Source: Cladopsammia gracilis
Taxonomy: Eukaryota; Cnidaria; Anthozoa; Scleractinia; Dendrophylliidae
Direction: 5' to 3'
NCBI GenBank assembly: GCA_022457155.1
Contig: JAJGOT010000287.1
Location: forward strand, 403,501 to 467,500
DNA: 64,000 nucleotides
Shown here: positions 49,246 through 60,310 of the stretch, piece after piece
How the letters are laid out: each line of letters begins with the position of its first letter
How positions within the stretch are numbered: the first letter of the stretch is position 1
Notes under the pieces: model-generated
Database searches by the model: none
Told to the model about the DNA's origin: nothing
The model's input: only the letters and a program-made list of their open reading frames with translations
Program-made: the position numbers and the translations under genes

Positions 49246-49679
49246 GCTAAAGCAAGACTGCAGTTTCGATTCTACTCGTGAATCTCGTCAGTTGCTAGAG
49301 GTATATCTCATGGATATCGGTAACGTTCAAAGGTTTTAGCCGTTTATAAACCGCTTAGCGGATCGAAAATGCGCGCCTGTTTTTCTATTGGTCCAGAGAT
49401 TCTGGCCAATGAGGTTAGTCTTGTGCAAATTTCGATCCGGCGTACAGTTGTGTTTCTTTGGAAGGCTTTATCGTCAGTATTTGAACAATGTAGGATTTTG
49501 TCCTTTCTGAAAAGTGCATAGACTTCATGAGTAACATAACTTTTCAGTGTCTCCAAAAATGGAAACCTGAATATGCGTATGGACATAATAAATTCTCCTC
49601 TTTAGTACAATTGTACGCGTTCAACTTCTGATTGTCTAGCACGTCACAGGACGGGGTCATGTCTAAAAATGTCAAGCAT

Positions 49680-50035
49680 GGTTATAAATGGGGTTGACAG
49701 ACCTACACGACTCCTGTTGCGTGTCCATTGTACTGTTTTAAGCCTTCAAGCACGTCTTTAAGCGACTCTCTGTAAAAATAAGACTAGCTAAACACTAGTA
49801 CCACTCGTCGTTGAAAAGTATAAAGAAAGCATAAAGCTTTCCCAGTAAAACTTAAGAAGAGAGAAATGCGCCCTTAGATCAGTTATGAATTTGTTCTCTT
49901 TGTTGATATTGACCTTTTGATCTCGGCGGATTATCTCTCAAATTGATAGGAGGATTTCATGCTTTATAGAGCCGTTAGAATTATTATATTTCTTTATGCC
50001 TGTTTGGTGCTAGCTCTATTGGCACACATTGTGGT
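49680..50035. repeat. Interspersed repeat, copy B (without the insertions)
   Basis: Uninterrupted counterpart of copy A at 42209-43175. The junction CTCTGTAAAAATAAGACTAG shows the site as it was before the 5S-containing insertion. Confidence 0.8.
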
Positions 50036-51552
50036 GCCAGGATTTACAAACAATCAACCCTTGTTGAATTTTGCGAAGATTTTGAGATTCGATTGAATGT
50101 GAAGCATTATCGGCATAACTAGAAAAGATTAAGATCCTGGCAGGACGATTTTGGAGCTTTTCAAGACTATCTGCCACAATTTCTCAACGTTAATAACAAC
50201 GAATGGACATGCAGTACATGTAGGGTGTCAAGCTTTTGTCACAAACCAATTAAAAAAAAATGACTTTCTGTGACAGCGATGTTTTGTAACCTATAAAAGG
50301 AAAAAGGAAAATAGCTTTAGGTGAAATATGAAAGGCGACAATAAAGGTATAAACAAGCAGTGAAAAAAAAATAAATCTTAACAAAGTTATCATAAAGATA
50401 TGAATGAAAATAACAATTAACCCATTGACACCTGAACCGCCCGTAACCGCCCGTACAAGACTCCACTGCTTTAAAAAATTGTAACTTTCTCAATCGTGCG
50501 AACATTGCCTTAACTAGCAGTTGTGAGCATTGACTAGAAAGTCTTTCAAATTGAGATACCCAATAAACACAAAAAAGTCAGCGATTTTTGCAGAATATCA
50601 GCGTTTGAATTTGGACAATAACAAAAATTACCGTTTTTAACGTCACAGAAAAACAACAAAAATCACGTTTTTGCCTTTAGTTTTTTTTTATTCAAATCAT
50701 CGTGGCAAACCCAAAAGTCAACATTTACAGCAAAATTCAGTCCTAGTCCTAGCTTAGCAGTGAATTTTTTTGCTCTTATTGGTTGCTCGAGCCGAATTAC
50801 AGCTTCTTATTCTAGTGCATACTCACCTTGCCTCGATTTTCAACATCACCACCGCACTGCATGCTGGGAAATAACGAGATTCGACAGGGTTCCTTCCGTC
50901 TGCCACACATTTCATATTTATACTAAGTCCACAGCCACTCCGACCCACCGCCGAAATTTCGCGCTTAAATTGTTGTGTTCTCCTGTGGTCGCAACTTCCA
51001 AAATATGCCGCGGTAGGTCGAGAAATTCATCCAGAGTCGAGTCCCAACGCTACTTCGTTTCCTGGCGGCCATTTTTCCAGTTCAGCGAGCCACGAGCCGA
51101 ATTCGTGAACGGGGTTGGTAACGTTACCTGACAAATAGGGTCGATTTCGTAACACCCACATGGGTTCGTGACTAGTCACGCTACAGATGAAGGCGTTAGT
51201 TGATTCATGAATGACCAACGTTTTGATTTAACACAGTGGCACATATTATTCTCAATTCTATTTTTTTCAATTATTCACCCTTAAGATGAATAAAAGCGAG
51301 AGGTTTGCGGAATAATTTTAATTAATATTGGGCGCTTTATATGTAAATATTTGCAGATGCTGCCGCGGATTAAGGATATTAATTTTGGCAAGTTTTTATT
51401 GATGTTCATTTAAATAAAGCAATCATAGGCACGTTTTCTGTGTACACCGAATTTTATTTCTCTATTAATAAGTGCTCACTTCAACATGATTACGACTCTC
51501 CTAAAATAAATAAATACAAGCCTCAGCTTCCTTTTCTAGTGTATTTCTCATC
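50036..51552. other. No recognisable gene
   Basis: Several short frames, none with a motif. A 123-codon frame at 50760-51131 is Ser/Thr/Cys rich without family resemblance and is probably chance. A degenerate short palindrome lies near 51165-51180 (GTGACTAGTCAC). Confidence 0.45.
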
Positions 51553-51879
51553 ATGCCGTTGAACGTGTTGCTAGCCCGGGTTGCTAGATCTTCATCGATC
51601 ACTTCTCAACATATGGCATCAACTATCGCCGCTCCCGCTCGTCCTATTAATTTCTAGTTGTCTCTGTGAAGGGGCTATCGTAAAAAAAACTTTCCAGTCA
51701 ACCAGGTAAATTGAATTCGGTGAAGAATTGGAATGATCGACACTCAGGCATCAACCCTTATTTAATTTGACTACGAGCGACTACGGAAACATCGCATGAG
51801 GCGATGAGACAAGGTTGAACATAGTAAGCACTTACCCATAACACAAATCATATTTTGGCGCTCATGTAAAAGAGTTTAC

Positions 51880-52205
51880 CCTTTCCATCATTTACACTTT
51901 ACATGCTGTGCTAAACGCTTGCCCAGACCACTTGACAAATTTACAGTTTTTCCAAAAATCACGTATTTGGCGCTTATGTAAATTAACCCTCTCTATCATT
52001 CACCCATAACGAGCGCTTTCCCAGAACACGAGACTAATTTACAGTTTTTATGAAAATCACACATATGGCGCTTATGTGAAAAACTTAATCCTTTACATCA
52101 CTCGCCATCTACATAAGGTACATAACAAGCGCTTACCCAGAACACGAGACGAATTTACAGTTTTTATGAAAATCACATATTCGGCGCTTATGTAAATCAA
52201 AGGGC
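51880..52205 (+). repeat. Subterminal satellite, left array (about 3 units)
   Basis: Three units of about 105-120 bp with the core ACGAGACGAATTTACAG, TTTTTATGAAAATCACATAT and GGCGCTTATGTAAA. The third unit is almost identical to units in the 59-63 kb array. Confidence 0.85.
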
Positions 52206-53544
52206 TCTTAAAGCCATCTCGTTAATGCGTTGAAACATGAGGTTAAAAAAAGAAGAATCTAAAATAAATATAAAATAAATATGGTAAAGATGGCGTTGTA
52301 GAATCAGACATTATGTAGAAAATGCGAGGCGCAGTAGTCAACTGGATATGGTTCTTGGCAGGATAGAGAAGATTGAGAGAACTTGGTTTGAAAATTCGTG
52401 TTGGTGCAAGTCAAAAAAAGTCATGAGTAACAAAGAATCACGAGTGTGAATGTAAATAATTTTGATGTTAGTGAAGTGAAAGTGAAAGACTTTTCCCGCC
52501 TTGCTAGCTAATTGACGATGAAAATGTGTTGTTGGTTCAATTTACACAGTGCATTTTCAGTTATTCATTGTCTATTTTCGGTTGGGATATTTGACAATGG
52601 AAAAGACTTTCTAAATCAAATACAATAGATTGCCGCAATTTCAAAACAATTAAAAGCCCACATCGATAATACGTCACGTGCAATGACTTTATATCTGATC
52701 AGATGAGACATTAATATTAATTATCAAAATATCAATTGACACAACAAATGGTGACTGAATCTTTAATATTCTTTAAAGTAAGGCCCGATTCAAACATTGA
52801 ACTTCACATTTGCCGAATCTAATGAAAGGAGGCCGTAACAACATGTCATTTCTCTAGAGCTGCCTTTCCCCATGCCAGGACAATTTGAGCTATGTTTAGC
52901 AAACATCGCGCCATCAGCCATTTCTTTTTCAACTCTCCAGCAGTATTCGAAAAAAGAACGAAAGTCAAAATTTATGGTATTTTGCTGTTCCTACTCTTGC
53001 ATAATGAAACGGAAAGTTTTGTAGTTAGCTAAAGTATCAAGTCTGCTGTTTTATATATTTTGACATGAAGAATGGCGGGAAAATGGTGATCACGTGGTCA
53101 TTTTTCGGTCACGTCTGCTATGGACGCACTTATATAGAAAATATTGGGTCTGGAGCGGATAAACAGGGCACCACTCCTGGCGGTCACTTTTTTAGTTTCC
53201 CTTAGATCGAAATGAGGTTCATGACAGGCCTGCACCGACTCCGCTATGTGGTTTTGCGGTTGCGATGCATTTATATTAGCTTTCAAAGTTTGGCTGTTAT
53301 GAGTCGTGTCGTTAAGTGATTTACGTCTTGTATGATGTGTTAGACGGCGTTTTGTAAATAGTTTTCAGGAATGGTTGGTTTTGAACGAAACTCCATTTTT
53401 CATCAGTATTTGTTTAAGGTTTTTCAGTCGTGGGTGAAATGTTGTGACAAAAGGCGTTATTATCTCGCGAGTTTTTTTCGTTTTGTTTGTTTTCATGCCA
53501 ATTGCATTCCGGCAAAAGTGAAATTTAGAATACCAGTGCATTTA
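52206..53544. other. No recognisable gene
   Basis: Stop-rich non-coding sequence between the left satellite array and the foldback element. No repeats or motifs noted. Confidence 0.5.
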
Positions 53545-53618
53545 GGAGGGTGCTGATGGGGTTAACAATTAACTGACAATTGCCCAAAAATATAGTAGTT
53601 AACTGATAAATGAAAAGT

Positions 53619-53883
53619 TACCGTATTTTCTCTATTAAATGCCCCCGGCGTTTATTTCAAACTTGGCCTTGTGGACCCGGCGTTTCTTTGTATCAGCAGT
53701 TTTTTCTCGCCCGCCATTTTTTAAGAAAGGGTTATTATTCGTTTTTCTTGGCAGCCTTGTACCTTGCCCGTAAATCTTAAGTTTATTATACCACAAACAA
53801 ACGTTTGAGGAGCTTACTTACAACTTCCTCAATTATACCCGGCGTTTATTCGGGGCCCGGCGTTTAATCGAGAAAATACGGTA
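53619..53883. mobile_element. MITE (TIR CCGTATTTTCTC...), 265 bp with TA flanks
   Basis: Ends CCGTATTTTCTCTATTAAA and TTTAATCGAGAAAATACGG are inverted copies with one mismatch, flanked by TA on both sides. Sub-terminal GGCGTTTATT words are repeated inside. I recall similar short elements in many aquatic animals. Confidence 0.8.
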
Positions 53884-54394
53884 ACAGTTAAGTGACATTC
53901 TATTAATTATACTAAATGAACGATTGTTGTTGTTAATAAAAGCAACATAGTTTTTTCCTAACAGCAAAGCTATTTTGTGACTTTTACCTGCCTCGCTGCG
54001 TGACCAGGTGACATATTAACCGATATTATATGCGAAAGGTACCAGGGTCGTAGAGCGTTGACCTTGATCTCCGTGATGGCGTCGAGTGGCGTGGTCAAAG
54101 TTATTCTGAGTTTTTATCGAGATGATGACAAAGGATCGGCATTCGAATGACACATAAGTCGCATACCGTTTGACATGACAAAGCACAATTCAATGGACAT
54201 ATAATCAAACAATAAGCGGAAAGTTTGGACTCGGTGAGTTTGATTTAAAGTTGTTGCGATTAGAGAAGATCGACGGGAAAGCTGTTACAAAGGCTCAGTT
54301 GGAAATGGAGCTACCTTTTCTAATGGGAAGTGCGACAAGTGAGATACATGGTATGTATTCTGTTTCGTCATTTTGTCCTAGCACGCGAACGCGG

Positions 54395-55410
54395 GTTGAC
54401 TAAATAGCCGGCAGTCCTATATTCTCAGTAAATTTCTCAAAATCGAAAAATTCCAGCTAATCTAAACTATCATATGTCGATTTAGAAAGGTCAAGCGATC
54501 CTGAAATGCTTTATAGATTTCAAGCCTAGTGTTTGGTTTACGCTAGGCTCAGTAGATGAAACCATGTTTTGTGACACTTAGAAATTTTTTCAGTTCGACT
54601 GCCGGTCAAGGTTTTCAAAACACTAAATGGCCGGCAGTTCTATATTCTCAGTAAATTTCACAAAATCGAAAAATTCCGGCTAATCTAAACTATCATATCT
54701 CGATTTAAAAAAGTCAAACGATCCTGAAATGCTTTATAGATCTCAAGTCTAATGTTTGGTTTACGCTGGGCTCAGAAGACAAAACCATGTTTTGTGACAC
54801 TGAACTTTTTTCAGCTCGACTGCAAAAACATCGTTTCGTCGGGGGTTTCGTGATATAGAAATCCCACAAAACCGGCTCGTTTGATCAGGATCACGACATA
54901 TGATAGTTCAGAATGGCTGGATCTTTTCGATTTTGTGAAATTTACTGAAAAAATAGAACTGCCGGCCATTTAGTGTTTTGAAAACCTTGACCGGCAGTCG
55001 AGCTGAAAAAAGTTCCAAGTGTCACAAAACATGGTTTCGTGATATAGAAATCCCACAAAACCGGCTCGTTTGATCAGGATCACGAACATATGATAGTTCA
55101 GAATGGCTGTATTGTTTCGATTTGTCAAATTTACTGAGAATATAGGACTGCCGGCCATTTAGTGTTTTGAAAACCTTGACCGGCAGTGGAACTGAAAAAA
55201 GTTTAAGTGTCACAAAACATGGTTTCGTCTTCTGAGCCCAGCGTAAACCAAACCCTAGACGAGATCTATAAAGCATTTCAGGATCGCTTGACTTTTCTAA
55301 ATCGACATATGATAGTTTAGATTAGCTGGAATTTTTCGATTTTGAGAAATTTACTGTGAATATAGAACTGCCGGCCATTTAGTGTTTTGAAAACCTTGAC
55401 CGGTTACCGG
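54395..55410. repeat. Palindromic array of a roughly 220-bp unit
   Basis: Units with CTAAATGGCCGGCAGT, TCTATATTCTCAGTAAATTT and CTGAAATGCTTTATAGAT run forward at 54395-54830 (two copies), then in inverse at about 54840-55410 (three partial or full copies). The pivot is near 54835. Frames in this array are not genes. Confidence 0.8.
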
Positions 55411-55947
55411 CCATATAGCCACAGCGTATTTTATTGGACACAAGCATCAGTGAAATTCGATTTTTTTCCTTCCCATACTCTCTGTGTACGATCCTGTATC
55501 AAACAGACATCTTTAATACTGACAATCCTTATTACGGTTTTGGAAGCTATCTTGACAGGTGAGAAATTATGGTTTTTAGATGAGAATCTAATGTCGAATA
55601 ATTTTCGTAAAGCGGCTGTTCTAAGTCCAATCCCGAAAACGCATTCACTCTGGTCATTCTCATGGCCTTTAAAGTAACCTTATCTTAACTTTGCAAATTT
55701 AAAAGCCTTACTGATATACGTAATTTCCTACTTGTCAAGCTAAATCACTTGATAAGATCAATGAATGAAAATATTGAAATGAACCGATTTCCGACAGCGT
55801 GACCCAGTTAAAAAAGAAAAACGTAAAACTTTCTTATACAAGCGCATGAGTATAGGCTACCAGTGTAGCCTCTTGTTAACTGACAATTGGCCGGAAAAAA
55901 ATAGTAGTTAACTGACAATTGGGTACCCCCATTAGCACCCTCATTTA

Positions 55948-56339
55948 GCAGTGCTAGATTAATTTGTCGTGTGTTTGGCCTTGTTTACAAAATGGTAAAG
56001 TAAGCTCACTGTAGCTGTCGAGAAAAAGCTGCGCCGGGTTTACAGCTCTTTACAGGCAAATTCACCGCGAGAAACAACTTCAAGCATCACGCTTCAGTGA
56101 ATGTTCTGACACCTATAGAACGAATTGAGTTCTGGTCATTTCACGAACAAAAATCTAGAACCGGAAAGGAGGAAAGAGTTACGCGGTTAACATCGGAACG
56201 GATAGATTGCCGTCCAAAATGGTGGCGCTGTTCAGATGTGTGTTACTTTTCCTTTATACCCTCTTAAAGTTTGATGTTCCCAATGTTTACGTATTTTTCT
56301 ACGAAAGAGACGATAACTTAATTTGTAATAGGAACGAAA
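55948..56339. other. No recognisable gene
   Basis: Short non-coding gap between the foldback element and the OTU-like fragment. Confidence 0.5.
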
Positions 56340-56714
56340 TTAAACAAGAGTGACAGGAGCAAAAGTTTCATTTGATTCAACAATATAAATTGATAAATTG
56401 AGACAATTAGCCACGGCTTGAATGATAATCGCATCAGCCCATGTTCCTTGACATGACATATTATTCAAATATTCTTGCCAAGAGTGTTCAGTATTACTCT
56501 CTATAAACTGTTCTGGGTTATATACTAAATATTCAATGCCAAGACTACGTATATAAAAATGGTTCGTAGCATCGCCATACAATTGATGTGATACGGCACG
56601 AAAAAAACAATCGCCACCTCCTCCAACATCAAGAGCAATTCTATTTAATTCAGATAACCTACTTTCTAGTAGTAAAACTGAATCTATAGCACCTGAACCA
56701 TTAAAAGCAACCAT
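56340..56714 (-). CDS. OTU-like cysteine protease fragment
   Basis: 124 codons from the ATG at 56714. 'GGGGDCFFRAVSHQLYGDA' carries the catalytic Cys of OTU deubiquitinase-like proteases, in a GDCFFRA context typical of the family. It is followed by 'GTWADAIIIQAVANCLNLSI', the conserved helix before the last strand. The frame stops before the catalytic His strand, so the domain is C-terminally truncated. OTU domains are often carried by large transposable elements and viruses; the parent element here is not known. It stands alone inside the composite structure. Confidence 0.7.
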   Translation of the reverse strand: MVAFNGSGAIDSVLLLESRLSELNRIALDVGGGGDCFFRAVSHQLYGDATNHFYIRSLGIEYLVYNPEQFIESNTEHSWQEYLNNMSCQGTWADAIIIQAVANCLNLSIYIVESNETFAPVTLV

Positions 56715-56794
56715 TACAAACAATTGATAATTTTGTTTAACGAAATAATAGATTTAAATATATTTTTTCTTGCTTTAAGTGTGCTATATTCTTT

Positions 56795-56925
56795 GCTAAT
56801 AGAGCTACGTTGAGCGCTCGAAGGCAACTCTCTTGTGTCAGGATTTCAATGCAATCAAGCTACGTTGAGCACTCTAAGGTAACTCTCTTGTCCGCTTTAG
56901 GATTTCAATGTTATCAGTACGACAC
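56795..56925. repeat. Two imperfect tandem copies of about 70 bp
   Basis: CTACGTTGAGCGCTCGAAGG...AGGATTTCAATG is followed by CTACGTTGAGCACTCTAAGG...AGGATTTCAATG. Non-coding, upstream of the OTU-like fragment. Confidence 0.75.
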
Positions 56926-57127
56926 GCAATTGATATTCGTCTTCTTTTTATAGACTTTATACGCCAAGAACGTTTTCTCTCTCTTACTTGCCACTCAAAC
57001 AATACATTGTCTTTTTGTCAAATAGAGACAAAATCTCTCTTAAAAAAATAAACACGCTGAAATCGCTTATAAAATGCTTCTTAAAATGCTTCCTTGATAA
57101 CTTTTATAAACAAAATCAGGAACATTT

Positions 57128-58158
57128 TTACGTCTTTTGCGTACTGTTGCATAATCAAACTGTAATAGCAATGATTAATTGTTTTAAAATAGCACAAAAC
57201 CGAAATCCACACTCTTGCATAATCAAACCGAAACATTTTTAGTTAGCTGAATAAGCAAAATCTACCCTCTCTTGCATACTATTGCATAATCATGACACCT
57301 AAATATTTAATAACTATTGGAACAGCAGACAAAGATTACAACTCAAAAAGCGAACAAAAATACAGCGTGAGATTTCTCAGCTTCGTCGAGCGCGAAAAGT
57401 TGACTCGTTTAACTTTAAGCGAGTTGACTTTAAACGAATCGTAAAATTAACTCTTTTCACGAGATTTCACTTTGACATTTGTTAAGCGACATAAAAAATC
57501 GCTCCTCGCTGTTCATCATACCGGGTAGACAACGTATAGCAGAACCCCGGAGGAGGACTCGCATATGTGGTTGGGTGGGGGTGCTCGTCGTATCTTTTAG
57601 GGGTTAAAATTAGGGGATCTAGGTATCTTTTAGAATATATGATAAAAAAAAAAAACTCATTTTCCCAGAAAATGGTATCTTTTAGTGTGTTCAGGGTTTC
57701 ACTTTTTTTCCTGACGAGCACCTCCGCTTGACGACTTATAGGAGTCCCCCCCCCCCACCCCCCTCCGGGAGCAGAATATTCTTACCAATTTTTCTTTTCA
57801 CGATATTTCCGGTTGTCACTCGCTAAGCGACTTAAAAGGCAGAGCAAAATAGCATGTTCTTTTGAGCGCAGCTATCAAATGTACTGAATAGGACAGCCTC
57901 TGACTCAGTTAAACTTCCCATATGACTAAGAAAAAAATTGCCGGATTGACCCCTTTCATAAAATAGAAGTCCGTATAAAGGTGAATATTTTAAGTTCGTT
58001 TACCTACAGGTTGCAACTAATTTGATTGAACCTGCACTTGGCACCGGTAGCATAGTATTGGCTGACCCGTGTACTTTCGCTTTTGTGCTATTTTAAAACA
58101 ATTAATAATTGCTATTACAGTTTCATTATGTAACAGTACGCAAAAGACGCAAAAATTT
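57128..58158. mobile_element. Inverted-repeat element, about 1 kb (70-75-bp arms)
   Basis: 57128-57197 (CGTCTTTTGCGTACTGTTGC, TGTAATAGCAATGATTAATT, GTTTTAAAATAGCAC) is repeated in inverse at 58085-58158. Words like TTGCATAATCAAAC recur several times in the left half. The interior is non-coding with a C-rich tract near 57748-57765 and a TATCTTTTAG repeat at 57590-57690. It may be a non-autonomous transposon. Confidence 0.6.
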
Positions 58159-59394
58159 AAGCCATTGAAGGCTTGCCGCAATTCCATTCAACCGTCATCA
58201 TTATAAGCCAAAAAATCAACACAACTATGACATGTTTACCATACTATTGCACAATCAAACCGCTTGGCCAATCATAATGCAGAACGTAGCTAATACAGGA
58301 AATCGCCTGCTGCTGCTCTCTGAGTTGACCTCTGATACGCTTGGTTAATTGCACGCTTACTTGTAACTCTAAAGTTTTCTTTCCACCAGTGATCGAGTGC
58401 ATTGTTATTTAGAAGTTGCTGAAACCAATTCTGTGGTCGTGGAAATACCCAAGCCCTCCTTGGCGGCGAGCAAGTTCGTGGCGAGCTCCTAAATGTAAAT
58501 AAAACGCCGACAAACCTTGAAGATAGCGTAGTTGAAGGCGTCTTCTTCGGTGTCTTCTCGCAAAAAAAAACTGCCGGATTGTTATATTTATCGAATGATA
58601 AGCAGGAGATTGACTGAAATTAAACTTACAAGATCTCGATTCGTGTCATCCATGTCGATCTGTACGTTTTCGCGCGTAAACTGCAGTGTCAGTGAACTCA
58701 TATCTTATTATATTTTACCCTGGGGAGTCTTTTACTGTGTAACCGCATCCCCAAGAGTAAGATGAAACCTGAGATAAACCGAACCCAAGCCATTAACCCT
58801 TGGGAAGGCCCCAAACCCAAGGTGTGTGTAACCACAACTCAATAGAAAAAAACGCAAAGTTCATGCTATTTTGCTCTGCCATACCGCTCATATTAACACA
58901 CAAACTTTCCTGTCCCATTTAACTTTCTTATAACCTCTCCATTAGTAAAATACACCGTGAAATTCTCAAACTATAAAAAAATATATTTAAAGTAGCTATA
59001 ATGGCTTTACGACAAATGATTGAAACTGATAGGTAACGTGAGATATCGAAATTTAACAAGGACTAATACCTTTGCGGTAACGTAATGTGAGATATGACAA
59101 GTTCATCACAAGTTCTGACATCCCAATACCCTAGGGAAATTAACAATAGGTCCGGGGGTGCTCCCCAAACATTTTAGTGGCAGTATGTGACGCCCTTCTT
59201 GAAATCCTAACCGCTTTAACCAACCATATCCTCAATGCCCTAATATAGCTTCTATAAAGAACGAACAAGAAACCCCCCCGGACAAAAGTCCACAAAATTT
59301 TGTTAACAGCTTTTGTCCCTTTTTAGTACTCGACTCCGAAATCTCGCTTAATGCGCAAGCGCATTAACGAGATAAAAAGTTGAGCTTTTCCGGC
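58159..59394. other. No recognisable gene
   Basis: Non-coding sequence between the inverted-repeat element and the satellite arrays. Nothing supported. Confidence 0.5.
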
Positions 59395-60310
59395 ATACAC
59401 TCTTTTAATGGTGTACATAACAAGCGCTGGCCCAGAACACGAGACAAATTTACCGTTTTTATGAAAATCACATATTCGGCGCTTATGTAAAAAAGTTGAG
59501 CTTTTCCAGCACACACCCTTTAAATGGTGTGCATAATAAGCGCTTACACAGAACACGAGACGAATTTACAGTTTTTATGAAAATCACGTATTCGGCGCTT
59601 ATGTAAAAAAGTTAAGCTTTCCCAGCATACACCCTCTACCGGTATATGATGTACATAACAAGCGCTTGCCAAGAACACGAGACGAATTCTAAGTTTTTAT
59701 GAAAATCACATATTTGATGCTTCTGTAAAAAAGTTAAGCTATTCCAGCATACACCCTCCACATGATGTACATAACAAGCGCTTGCCCAGAACACGAGACA
59801 AATTCACAGTTTTTATGAAAATCACATATTCGGCGCTTATATATGTAAAAAGTTAAACCTTTCCAGCATACACTCTTTAAATGGTGTACATAACAAGTGC
59901 TTGCACAGAAGACGAGACGAATTTACTGTTTTTGTTTAAAAATCACATATTTCGCACTTATATGTCAAAAAGTTAATCTTTTTCAGCATACACCCCCTAC
60001 ATGATGTACATAACAAGCACTTACCCAGAACACGAGACGAATTTACAGTTCCTGTTTAAAAATCACATATTTCGTGCTTATGTAAAAAATTGAATCTTTT
60101 CCAGCATACACCCTCTACATGATGTACATAACAAGCGCTTGCCCAGAACACGAGACGAATTCACAGTTTTTATGAAAATCACATATTCGGCGCTTATGTA
60201 AAAAATTGAATCTTTTCCAGGATACACCCTCTACATGATTGTACCGAGAACACGAGACGAGTTTCCAGTTTTTATGAAAATCACATATTCGGCGCCTATG
60301 TAAATGTGAT
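59395..60310 (+). repeat. Satellite array, forward block (about 8 units of 115-118 bp)
   Basis: Units read ACATAACAAGCGCTTGCCCA, GAACACGAGACGAATTTACA, TTTTTATGAAAATCACATAT, CGGCGCTTATGTAAAAAGTT and CCAGCATACACCCTCTACAT. Same orientation as the left subterminal array. The block ends near 60305, where the sequence turns into its own inverse. Confidence 0.92.

Larger units (their letters stand above)
53545..55947. mobile_element. Foldback-type element, 2.4 kb, nested in the composite
   Basis: About 65 bp at 53545-53610 (GGGTGCTGATGGGG, TTAACTGACAATTGCCC, ATAGTAGTTAACTGA) recurs in inverse at 55876-55947. The TTAACTGACAATT word occurs twice in each arm. No coding region recognised; a MITE and a palindromic internal array lie inside. 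Confidence 0.7.

Noticed and set aside
50760..51131. 123-codon frame as a possible host gene
   Set aside because: Composition and lack of any motif, splice context or neighbour gene support give no reason to call it.
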